In this document: positions 13,014 to 23,508 of the stretch, piece after piece
Layout of the letters: each line of letters opens with the position of its first letter
Numbering within the stretch: position 1 is the first letter of the stretch
Origin: Dactylonectria macrodidyma
Taxonomy: Eukaryota > Ascomycota > Sordariomycetes > Hypocreales > Nectriaceae
Direction: 5' to 3'
Length of the DNA stretch: 64,000 bases
Assembly (NCBI GenBank): GCA_020744425.1
Contig: JAGMUV010000009.1
Coordinates: 2,203,911 to 2,267,910 of the forward strand
Notes under the pieces: generated by a model
What the model saw: the letters and a program-made list of their open reading frames with translations, nothing else
What the model was told of the DNA's origin: nothing
The model's database searches: none
Made by a program: the position numbers and the translations under genes

Positions 13014-14025
13014 ATGGGTGGCAAAGGTGGAAGGGCGCCGTCAGGTCCTTGGGGGAGGCTCAAGCCTGTCGAACAGGATCCGTTGCAGAGCATTGGCCTC
13101 CCTTCTAAAGGCGACACAAGGTATGTAGTGACCATCTATGTGACCTCGGAGACACTACTAGATGTGATCCTGGTGTCATGAAACGCTTTCGGGTGCTTTG
13201 TTGACAAGGTGATATAGGCTGCTCGACTTTAAAACGCAAGAAAAGTACTACACCAAGATCATGGAACGATACATGACCTTCTGCGCTGATGCGGGCGAGC
13301 GTGAAGAACTACTCCGGAGGTTGTCGTCGCTGGAAATAGGTGCATCCAGCGCATCTGGCGCATCCTCAGCCAAAGCTTCAGGTTCCTCACGAGAACCGCC
13401 AACCGCAGCGCTGGAGGATCCTGACAACACCAAGTCACTATCGGATGTGATGATGGCGCTACGAAAGCTTAGAGAGGGTATCGTGGCCTCAAAGCGTGCC
13501 GACGACTTTTCTATTCAGGCGTACCTCTTCTGCATCCGTCTTTCTGTCCTAGTCAAGCACCCAGAGTCGTATCATCCAGCCATCTTACACCTGCTCGGCT
13601 ACATTGCACGGCTCCATCCTCTGACGTCCATCGAAGTACAGGAAGTCGTGGGCTATCTGATCTTGGATACGGCGTGCCGGCGCAGGGAGTTGGCTGACGC
13701 AATTTCCCTCAGACACGAGTACAAAATCAAGGACAGCAAGTTAGATGCGGCACTGGAAGCCCTCACCCATGACAACTACATCCAGTTCCAACGGGTCAAG
13801 AGAGACGTCGACCGACACCGCCAAAAGCTTCTGGAATGGGCCGACGACGACATCCGCCTACATACCCTAAAGTGCTTTGGCAGGGCGTACTTAGGAGTCA
13901 ACCTTAGCTATCTGGAAATGGTTACGGATGCCAAGTGGAAGGACCTGAAGGAAAAAGATGGCGTGGGGTGGGCACTGGACGGGGAGAGAGTGGTGATTCG
14001 AAAGGTCCCAACACGACAAGGATGA
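13014..14025 (+). CDS. Conserved fungal protein with CSN8/PSMD8/EIF3K-like domain
   Basis: Exon 1 (13014-13120) and exon 2 (13218-14025) join in frame to a 304-residue protein. Exon 1 is recovered because the exon 2 frame continues upstream past its first ATG with a conserved-looking block (LLDFKTQEKYY) and because exon 1 supplies the DPLQSIGLPSKG block that precedes it. Residues about 130-280 form an all-helical domain (SVLVKHPESYHPAILHL, VVGYLILDTACRR, FGRAYLGV) that resembles the CSN8/PSMD8/EIF3K fold found in signalosome, proteasome-lid and eIF3 subunits. A low-complexity Ser/Ala stretch lies near residue 80. The family assignment comes from overall pattern, not a diagnostic motif, and the cellular role is unknown to me. 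The PCI-associated fold suggests a scaffold role in a multisubunit complex, which is inference. Confidence 0.75.
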
Positions 14026-14530
14026 TGTTTGTAAGTGTATTGATACCCCTAGCGGATTGCATTAGAAGCGGAAGCGGAAGCGGGAGCAGGAGTTGCAGCT
14101 ACAAGGTACCTATAGAGAGATGTCTACGATGTACACACCGGGATAGCGCAACAAACGGGCGTTAGCAGGCGCATTTATTGTATGTGTTGCAGACTCGACT
14201 AGCGGCCGCATTGGATTGTGCTTTGGCAACGTTTGAACACTGGAACGGCAATCGCATCGCGTCAACCGTAGTGCAGTGCAGTGCAGTGTTTGTTAGCAAG
14301 TGGGTTGCAGTTTGAATCATCGTTTTGAAGTTCCTACTCGTTATGTTGCTACAAGCATAAGGATTGCAAAAACAATGATTTGGCATCCAACCCATTGGGT
14401 GCTGCATCTCCTTCCCTCTCTTTGGATAAGAAGCGACCAAGTGCGCCTGCTACCGGCACTGAGCAACGCACCTCCCCCACCAGCATTCGCAGCATTCGCG
14501 GCATTCAAAGCAGCGCCAGCCCATTCCAAA
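14026..14530. other. Intergenic spacer
   Basis: About 0.5 kb between tandem genes. It has short simple repeats, a GGAAGC-rich run near 14069-14090 and a GTGCA run near 14271-14288. No gene was seen. Confidence 0.6.
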
Positions 14531-15436
14531 ATGGCTCCACCGAAGAAGAAACCCCGGAGCTCACGAATCCCTCCTGCAGACGACCAACTGGCCGAATCGC
14601 TACTGCTATCCGATCACCGAACCGCGTGGCTCGTCAAGTACGCGTCCTCTCTTCATTCTTTCTGCCCTTCAGCTCTCACGTTGTGACCCCCTTCCTTCCC
14701 CACCCTATCAGCTAAGCAGCCAAGTTGGCAACTGGCATCATGAAGATCGCACTGGCTAATGTGTGAGGAACACAGTGATAAGCAGGTTGTCGAGCTTCAG
14801 GCTCGGGGCGAAACGTTCAAGGTTTCGAAAAGCGTTATTACGAAGCACTCGGAGTACTTCGAGGCTTCCTTTAATGGGAAGTTCAAAGAGGCAACCCAAG
14901 GAATAGTCCAATTCGAGGATGACGTCGACCCGAGATACTTGGCGCTATATATTGGCCTTGCCTACAGCCACTCGTCTATTGTTCCTCATACACCACCTCC
15001 TCCTGCCGAGAGCCCCGAGGCAACGGCACCTCCCAAAACACCACTACGGGACTTCGTTGAAGTCTACAAGCTATGTGACCGATTCATCAGCCCCGTCATG
15101 GCGTGCTTCATCGAAAAGTGCATCAGGACGGCCATTAGCGACGGCCACCGGGCCTTGTTCCGTACCGACGCCGACATGGTCATCCAGAAGGCGCTCATGA
15201 AAGACTTTGCCGACGCGTACGAGGCGCTGGAGCCAGGCAACACTGAGCAAAGTGACTTGGGCGACCTCATCATCATGTACTTCTGTGATGGCGTCAACTT
15301 CCAAGCATGGATCTCAAGTATGGAAGAGCTCATGGACCGGCCGCGGTTCGTCGGGCATGTATCGCGTGGGTTCGCGTCCAAGTTGGCCTCATTGCAAGGG
15401 ACGAAGCTCCGGCGCAAGGAGCTGAAAGGACCGTAA
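14531..15436 (+). CDS. BTB/POZ domain protein
   Basis: The predicted protein has 255 residues from exons 14531-14637 and 14776-15436. After a basic N-terminus (APPKKKPRSSR) comes a BTB/POZ fold: a VVELQARGETFKV strand pair, KSVITKHSEYFEASF (the helix where BTB proteins dimerise) and then GIVQFEDDVDPR. A Pro-rich loop (HTPPPPAESPE) and a helical tail (VYKLCDRFISPVMACF) follow. This stand-alone BTB layout is common in filamentous fungi, where such proteins often serve as oligomerisation or Cullin-3 adaptor modules; nothing here shows a specific target. The 138-nt intron is long for this window and its ends are the least certain part; two smaller introns are possible. Confidence 0.8.
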
Positions 15437-16888
15437 TAGCTTCGTCGAGAAGGTGGCGGCCAGCAACGCTTGCGAGCGTACGTATCACTTGTGCCTCCTA
15501 TGAGACCGAGGTAATGGGGTTATTTTGCTTTCACAGATGGTCATGGAGTTAGGGATGGCATTTTGGCTCATCGCCTTCGCAAGGAGGCACAAAGGTAACC
15601 TTGGCGAGGAAGGGTAGCAACTAGGAAGCTCCTCTAATTTAGACGATAAAGGCTGCATGCTCACGACCTTAATAAATCACGAGGATCCCATGGCTCTCTT
15701 GCCACGTCGGTGATAGAGCAGAAAGCTGGATGAGTGAGACAATTGATAAGGTGCTGGAGAAGTATCTCCTCGCGCCTCGGAACTGAAGCTTCCATCGGCT
15801 CGGTTTTTCGGACGAGTTTACGACGAGGCGTTTTCCAGCCATGTGTTGAAGAGGCTGCCCCGGAGATAGAATACGAGGAGGCTGGATAGGGCGGACTCAG
15901 AAAGAATTTTTATATTACCTCACCAAACCAATCTATTAGAGTTTGGGGGCGGATTCACATCTGACGGAGAGCGATGAATGGGCCATTTCAACTATATATT
16001 CAGGCCTATGTAGCGGGCAGCACGCTGTTACGCCTGCCACCGTTTAACATCCTTTTCTAATTCTACTTGGACCAAAATTCATGATTTTCATCTTGATAAG
16101 CTGGACAGTAGACAGCGCCCGCCAGCTTTTCCAGCCGGTCACTCGCAATAAAACAGCTCCCAGCCTGGGAACGCCTTCCAACGCAACGGAACATGGGTTC
16201 CGCCCGGGGATTTCAATCACCGTGAGAGCATCACGTGGCGCTCGTAAATACCAAGGGTCTTCGGGTCGGGCACCGGCTATGGAGTAACGGTGTGGGTCCC
16301 CGTGGTGTCGGGATGGAGAGCAGGCGCTTTGATGGGGTAAAGACCTCGGTCTACGCCATGACGTTTGACGGAGCAAGACGGAGCAAGACGGAAAGCCAGA
16401 GGGCATGAGCCGCCTAGTGAGATAGGGTCGGATGAACAAAGACACAGACATCAACGGGGGTCGACATGGTGAGAATGAATGAAGAAAAAGTTGATTGACG
16501 AGAGCGCCGCGTGTCGGTTCGTCGGGGTAAGAGAGGGTATGTCGTCGGTGTCAGTGCTTGCACATGCCGATGTTGAATGCTCAAATGGTCAAATGCCATC
16601 GCCAGGTTGTGAAGCGGTCGTTCATGTTGCGTCCAAAATAATAAACAAACCAACATTTTGTGATGAGGTATCTCCCATTTTAACGCCGTAGATCCATGCA
16701 AACAATGTGGTGCTAATGAATGCCTTCGTTGGTATCGCTGCAAGAGGTTGCCATCCCTGTGACTTCCGGTTGATGTGTCGCCGCCAGCGCTTCCAGAGCA
16801 TAGAAGGGATCTCTGAGGACCCCGGATCGATTTCTTTTTTTGTCGGGTTTTTTGTTTTGTTACATTTTTGTTCCTGAGGTGGCTTCAT
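15437..16888. other. Convergent intergenic spacer
   Basis: Spacer of 1.45 kb between the BTB gene and the small minus-strand gene, so it should hold both 3' UTRs. A short direct repeat of GACGGAGCAA lies near 16367-16390. No supported gene was seen. Confidence 0.6.
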
Positions 16889-17281
16889 TTATCGCTTCTC
16901 GTAGAATTCAATGGCCTTCTCCAGCTCGTCGAGGCTGGACCGGTCACCGTACATGTCCATAAGCACCTCGTTGCGCTGCTTACGGGTGGCAGCCTCTCGC
17001 TCCATGTACTCGATCTGGGCCCGGCGACGGTTCTGAGCCATGTCGAGGTACGTCTTGACGCCGTAGCCGACAACTGCGACGGCTGCTACGGGCTTGACCC
17101 TATTTTGAGATTGGTCAGATTCCTGAAGTTCTTTCTGAATCTAAGACCGAAAGAAAAAAGTATATAGGCCTACTCACAAGCGGGAGACAGAGGGCATTCT
17201 CCTTCGGGGGCGAAGATGAGGGACGATGTTGGGGTGGATTCGAGCAGCGGTGGAGAAAGCCTGTCGAGGAGCGCGCATCAT
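16889..17281 (-). CDS. Small mitochondrial-type protein of unknown function
   Basis: Exons 17281-17178 and 17099-16889 splice in frame to a 104-residue protein. The N-terminus is basic and lacks acidic residues (MMRAPRQAFSTAARI), as in a mitochondrial presequence. A short hydrophobic segment (PVAAVAVVGYGV, about residues 38-49) could span the inner membrane. The rest is a charged amphipathic helix (RRRAQIEYMEREAATRK) ending EFYEKR. This looks like the single-span small proteins attached to respiratory complexes or their assembly factors, but I do not recognise the family. Both strong splice sites and the coherent helix argue that it is real. Confidence 0.7.
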
Positions 17282-20186
17282 GATGAAGGTGTTGGGTTGA
17301 GAGGAAAAGTCTCGCAGTAGAATTTGACAAATAATGGGATCGAGAGCGGATCCAGATGGATTGGGAAGTAGCTAAGGTAGTAGTGGTAACTTCAGTCAAG
17401 GTAGCAAGGCAGTATTGAGCCGTATTACCAGAACTGGCTCGAGTTGTCGGGGGAGCTGCCGCGGTTATAAGTTGACGACGAACCCGACAGGCTCCGGTGT
17501 ATGGCCCGGCTGATCGAACCACTGGGCGGCAGTGGGCGACGAATGTTGGTGCTTTGGGAGTGCGCTATGGCGATGGCTCCCCCCTATGGGCACAGGGGTG
17601 GGAGCCCTGTAGGAGGTGGGAGGTGGGAGGGGTGGGGCGGGTGTGCGAGTGCGGGCAAGGTTCCCTGCCTAGACCACTTTTCCCAGTTGCAGCAGGCGGT
17701 GTTGCAGCGAGCGTTCTATTGCAGCAGCAAGCCTCCCTTAGAAACCGGGGAAGATGCCAGTACGTACAGGTATTAGTGGGTGTGTGGGGGGGCTTGTCCA
17801 AGTGTGGCACGATTTGGCACGATTTAGGTGTGTTTTCATGTGGAGGCACGCGGGCAGGGACGGATGCAGCTGGCACTGCCGGACTGACGATCCGAAGCAT
17901 TGATTGAATGGCATCGTCTCAGTCAACATGAGCATCTTGGCTTCTCTGCACTTGAACGCGGCAGTAATGAGCTTTATCGAATTGTCTGCTTAGTTGCCCT
18001 ATGGTTTTCGGCGATGCACAGAGCCACCTCTCCCTTTTTTTTCCCGGCCGTTCTCGGCGTCCATCCCCAAGCAAGCGACCGCCATAATTACGGCAAAGAC
18101 AGACAGCTCACAGTACCTACAGACGGGGTGCGGCAGGTACCATGGGTGGGTCGTGCATGTGGCCTGCCGCCTGCCGTCCATCTCACCACCATGACCTCAC
18201 CTGAGGGGTCCTCTCTCCAGAAGTGGCCAGTTCAAGTTGCTCCAAACGCTCGCAGTTACCAATACGTGTGATGATGCCTCCTTACCCAGTTATCTCGGGT
18301 TGGCCCATCGATCAACATCCCAACACAGACAGGCATCGTCAAGATCAGCCAGAAACAAGCCTGAGCAACGGCGCAGGCGCCAGGCACTTCGTATGTCAGT
18401 GGTGACAATCGCTTTTGTGCGGTGTTCCCCAGACTTTCCAATCCGAAGATGGCGCCAAACCACCCGCCGCGACACCATTCCAATACAAGAAAGGGTAACC
18501 GTCTTGATCAGGCACTGCAAGGTAGTGGGAGGCAAGAGCACATCAACTCGCTAATTACTACCTACAAATATGTCTGTCCTTCACAGCTCCCTCATGCCAC
18601 CCTGGACCGTGACTGCACAACACCCCCTCCAGCTCAGGCTCTCTCTCTCACCGTATACATCTCAACTGAGTATTCATTACGCACCGTAACAACAAATACG
18701 ACACAAAGTGACCCTGTCCTACACATTGCACACACACAAGACGCATTCTCCCACACACTTGTTCCACCCACAGGGCCTCGCTCGGCCACTTTCCGTCTTT
18801 GCGCCCCCCGCATTCTACTCCCCACCTTTGGCTAGCACACGTACTAGTAACTTGTCCCCAGACATACAGGCGCCGGGTTGTGTCAAGACACAAGTGACAA
18901 ATCCATCACCACTCGTCCTCGTCGTCCTTGCCGCAACATACCAGAAACATGCGACTGCCTGCCTGGGAAAAGGGAGATCTCACCACCAATTCGCATCTGC
19001 CACCCGTAATCTGCATTCGCGACTAGGTTGCTCCCTGATTCGGAATCCCGATTTCTCGGCTTCGGCAATCGCCCATGTACGGACGGATGGATGGATTGAT
19101 GGGAGCAACTGAAGCTCGGTGAGCGCTCTGGAGGGGAGTCATCCCCATCGTCACGTATCTCGTGACTTTAGCCTGCTTCCTGCCCAAGACGCTGCAGAGA
19201 GCCTCATTGCGCATTTCTGCAAATGAATAAATTGCTTGGATCTACATGGCACTAGATTCCACCACTCCCAAGAGTGGACTCAACGACTCACATACAAAGA
19301 TCCTCCCAGTCCTATTTCCCACAGGTACGTCTTTTCGAGACTAGCCCCGGGGTATTTCAGCTGCGAGTTTCATCTCCCAGTCCCGGCTCGATGTTTACAT
19401 CAACTCGTCTCTCTCAGAGCCGATACCGACTGGACATCCTCCTCTCTCGCGTAGCCGCCTAGGACTGATCGATGTAACCCTATTCAAACACCAACCATGC
19501 TGATCCAACCGCCAATCCTGCTGGTCCCAAAGACAGACAGTTGGTACTGTAAGACAACGTATGGCGCGGAATTGCGCAGTATGTGCAAAGTAATGTGCCA
19601 ATCAAGGGGGTAGGGTTGAATTTCCCCCACGTCTCGACCATTCACCACCGCCACTTCAAGCCTCTCAGCACTTGTAAGACACTCGCTTCGGCCGACTCCA
19701 CGTTTACCGACGTAATTACTAGCAGATCTCCGAGGTGCATCACTCCTTGCACTACATCTGACGTCGGTTGTATCCCTGACCCAGGCATCGTAAGTGGCCT
19801 TGAAACGATCCAAGTGTCCGTTCCCACAAGCTTCAACAACTATGTATTGCCGCTCCCCTGTTCTCACCATGAGACCTCCAATGCACATTCTCTCGTTTCC
19901 CATACCCGTTATGCTGGATCGTAGCCATCAGTCTGGCTTCAAACTGAGGTTACCGGTGATCCCAGTGGGGCCTGCTCCGTCATCCGGCCCGGGACATGAC
20001 ACACTTTCCTTCCCGGCCAGCCTTAGGCGGCCCGGTTCGGTTTCCTATCTTTCCCTAGCACCTCGAACATGCGTGCGGGCGTCAACTTGAAGCACGGAAT
20101 ATGTAGAGCTATGTTGCAGCTCATCGCGGAAGCTATATATCCAACTAGTTGGTTTCTTAGGTCGGCGCAGAGTCAGAAGTGACCGA

Positions 20187-20366
20187 GTGAAGCTCCTCTA
20201 GTATGGGGACCTTACAACATCGGGGCCTCCTGCTTCTCCTCTGCTAAGAACAGTGTTCTTGCCGTACGGTGAAGCTCCGACCCGGGAGGATGGAATTGTC
20301 AAAGGCCGGGCATCGTATCCATAGTCTCACGTGTCCAGACGGAAGCTCCAGCGGCGGTGAAGCTCC
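20187..20366 (+). repeat. Cluster of GTGAAGCTCC decamers
   Basis: Three exact copies of GTGAAGCTCC occur at 20187-20196, 20269-20278 and 20357-20366. A partial copy (GAAGCTCC) lies at 20342-20349. All are on the same strand within 180 bp, 0.9-1 kb upstream of the HET pseudogene. They could be binding sites or a decayed short repeat. Confidence 0.55.
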
Positions 20367-21069
20367 GCTTATTCATTCCGGCTTTCGACAGCGAAGGCGA
20401 TTTCTCGTGACTAGTCGCGTGAAACTTTCATTCATGCTTTGTCTTGAAATACTTGGATGTCTTTGTTTATTAGGTGTCGTGTAGTCACCTAAGTCCATGT
20501 AGTACTGAAGTGGTTACACAAATAAGTTCGGTCAAGTTGGCTCATGAAATCGTCCCAATAGAAGAACTGTAATCTGCCTACTGTACCCACCACAGCCACA
20601 ACAGTACAGTCCCTCCATTGACGTATTTGGGAGTCGAACATTTACTTCTCTCACACATACCTCACCAATCTCGCTAATGTTTGTTCATGCTGGCATTTTT
20701 TCCTTCTGTTCTTCCAAGAAATGGGCAACCACTTACGAAGTCATAGGGTGGGGCGGGACGGCCCGCAACCAACCCCTCCTCGAGTTGTACTCTTATTCAT
20801 CACTCTCTAATCTACCCTAGCCCCTTCTGCCACAATTGGATGCCTCCCCAGCGCCCCGTTATTGCCATGTCTTCATTGCCAAGAAAATATTTGCGAGAAA
20901 ATATACGATGAGAACCAGGCCGTTTCAACATGTGGGCCCCCGAAGAGCCCCAGAAGACCCTGGTGCGGATGGCTGCCAAGTATCAGCTGCAGTGGCTGAG
21001 AATGACCTGACAGTAGGGCTGAGTGACTAGATAGGAGGCCCAGACAGGGATCACCTTCAACTTACACGC

Positions 21070-21085
21070 ACCGCTATATAAGGGA
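21070..21085 (+). promoter_or_regulatory. Putative TATA box of the HET pseudogene
   Basis: A CTATATAAGG sequence lies about 150 bp upstream of the ATG at 21224, a usual position for a fungal TATA element. This is inference from sequence and position only. Confidence 0.45.
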
Positions 21086-21223
21086 ATGTGATGATATTAG
21101 AGAGGCGCTGGCTTTTAGATAAATTCATGCGGCTGTAACTCACCAGTCAGTGTCTTGATTCTATTGTGAACAACTCTCTGCGCTGATCCCACCAGAACTC
21201 TGCTTAAATCGACACCGCTCGAA

Positions 21224-23227
21224 ATGGCTGACTACGACTACTCTCCATTGGAGCCGTCTCAGATCCGACTGATCAAGATTGATATCAATGATGGCGATGA
21301 AACACATGCTAGCATCGAGCAAGCAGATCTCGATCCTGAAGACCCCATCACATATTCAACTCTTTCCTACGTCTGGGGAGATGCCTCCCAAATAATTCAA
21401 TTGCCCTGCGATGGTAAGGTCACTAACATCACAACGACGCTACACGAAGCCCTCTGGCAAGTTGCCAAGTTCAATCCCCACAAACTGCTCTGGGTGGATC
21501 AAATATGAATCAACCAAAACGATCTTCCTGAGCGTTCAGAGCAAGTCAGCTCATGAATACGATATACGAAAGTATGCCTTCGCGACTCCATCGCGATCAT
21601 TCCAAATTTAACAACACATCCAGAGGCAGAAACAGGCATTGCGTGGTTGGGGTGAGCAACGACCTCCACCCCTAAAGCCGTCGACTGGATTTCTCGAATC
21701 GCTGATGTGGCCATACCTGCGTTGACGGACATTTTCCGCATAGAAGAGTATCCCGATGACTGGGAAGGACTCGAGAAGTACGAGGAGATTTCCGCCGAAG
21801 AGTCAACGAATCTTGGCATCTCGTTCGATGACGAGGAGTCGTGGGACGCCTTTGCGGACTTCTTCGACAGGCCTTGGTTTCAGCACATCTGGATCGTCCA
21901 AGAAATCTTGCCAGCTCGCAAGGCCATCATGATCTGCGGCTCTCACAGCCTCGAGTGGAAAGTCCTGCAAGCTGCGGCACGGTGGTATCACTATAAGGCT
22001 GCTGCCGTCGCCAGTCGGCATCAGCGCGACGTTAATATTGTCGACCTCACCATTGCCATGAACGTGCAATGGGATTTCCGTCACGGCTCCGAGTTCCACC
22101 CGCAACTCCTCGGTTAAATGACACGGGCTGTCTTCAAGTGGCCCCTCCGGCGGCTGTTGGAGCAGTTTCGGCCGCGTCTGGAGACTGAGGCTAAGGACAA
22201 GGTCTACGCCCTCCTTGGTGTCAGCGACATGGGTGTCAGTCACTCCTCGGACATTGTCGATTTCTCGATTGACTACTCCTAGGAGCTGAGGGAGATGTTT
22301 GACTCGGTCACGAAAGCCATGATTTCTAAGGACGGCATCTACGAGGATGACCTGGATATTGTAATGACAGCTCGCCGTCACAATGACGAGCCACGACGGC
22401 CCACCTGGGTTCCGGACTGGAGAATGGAGAATGGCAGCGGCTGTAAATGTGGAGTTGGCCAGCCCTTGCCCACCAACGAGACAATGTGAGGCAACATCCG
22501 AACGGCCGGTGTCAAGCGTTCGATACTGGGAGCCTGTACACTCTTGGTGTTGAAGGCGTTGCCCTGTGACGGGTGGATTATGCCAGTCAACACTCCCACT
22601 TGACCCCAATGCTCATAGAAAATGGCTTGGCCGAATTCCATGACGCGTGTGTTTCTACCTTTTTCTCTTACCCAACAGGCGAGGACCTGGAAGTGGCATT
22701 CGCTCTCACCGTCATGGCCGGAGAGCTCCCAAATGACATTACGAAAAGCGGCATGAGCCTCGAGGCTTATACAAATAACTACCTCGACTGTGTTAGGGTG
22801 CTCGTCCTGCCCTTGGATACAGAAGAGCAACGTCAGGCCCGCCTCAAAGAGGCACAGCCGCTTTTGAGGTTAGGTTTCCGAAACGACTGGGCTCAAAAAT
22901 TCCTCACCGCCTACTACAAGCGGCGCTTCTACATGACTGACACGCAGTACATGGGACTGGGTAACCACAACATGATGGAGGGCAATCTCATCGTCGTTCT
23001 GTCCCCTCCGTGCTGCGGCCGGGAGGCAAGACCCCCGACGATGGCTATGATTTTATTGGGTAAGTCAAGGTTCCGTTTCGACCCCTCGAGTAGAGAAAAT
23101 GACAACTAATAAGTGTGTCCATAGCGAGGCGTATTGTCATGGTATGATGGGTGGTGAGGCGTTGAATGATCTTGAGAGAATGGAAGGTAGAGTCGTTTCT
23201 GGTAGCCAGCGATTCATTTTACACTGA
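21224..23227 (+). pseudogene. HET-domain (heterokaryon incompatibility) pseudogene
   Basis: HET-family proteins act in nonself recognition and can trigger cell death after fusion of unlike strains. The N-terminal HET signature is clear: TYSTLSYVWGD followed by LLWVDQI. The frame is then broken by TGA at 21506-21508, inside the conserved ICINQ motif, and by a frameshift near 21545. TAA at 22115-22117, TAG at 22280-22282, TGA at 22487-22489, a frameshift near 22540-22560 and TGA at 22567-22569 follow. Family-typical blocks continue between lesions (KDKVYALLGV, RPTWVPDWR, GKTPDDGYDFIG). A last intron (about 23059-23123) leads to a C-terminal EAYCHGMM block ending at 23227. The lesions are spread over the whole length and are not dominated by C-to-T changes, so ordinary decay fits better than RIP. 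Poor sequence quality is the other explanation, but neighbouring genes are intact. Confidence 0.85.
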
Positions 23228-23508
23228 CACGCTAACAAGACATTTTGTTTCACAGTCTCATCCCTCTAGTTGTAAAAGGTCATGTTATACATGGCTTTTT
23301 GTAGCTATGAGCACACATTCTATAAATGCTTTTCTCAGCCTAATTTTGGCATCTAGTCTCGACCATCTTTCCACTGCCAAGTATTGTGGTTGTATTCTCC
23401 ATGGTGAAGAACCCCTACTCGAATTTGGCGAATACGAAGTTCATGTGGAAACTGAACGGGACGCTTTATTTCGGCAAACAATGCCTCGCAGCACGACCTC
23501 AGGTCCAG

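Larger units (their letters stand above)
17282..21223. other. Long gene-free interval
   Basis: Nearly 4 kb in which no open frame shows a recognisable domain or splices into a plausible protein. Base composition is ordinary, not AT-rich. Near the right end there is a cluster of GTGAAGCTCC sites (20187-20366). A TATA-like CTATATAAGG lies near 21074, about 150 bp before the HET pseudogene. Non-coding RNAs or a strongly diverged gene cannot be excluded. Confidence 0.5.

Noticed and set aside
17115..17522. 135-codon minus-strand frame upstream of the small mitochondrial-type gene
   Set aside because: It overlaps exon 1 of that gene in another frame and lacks any motif.
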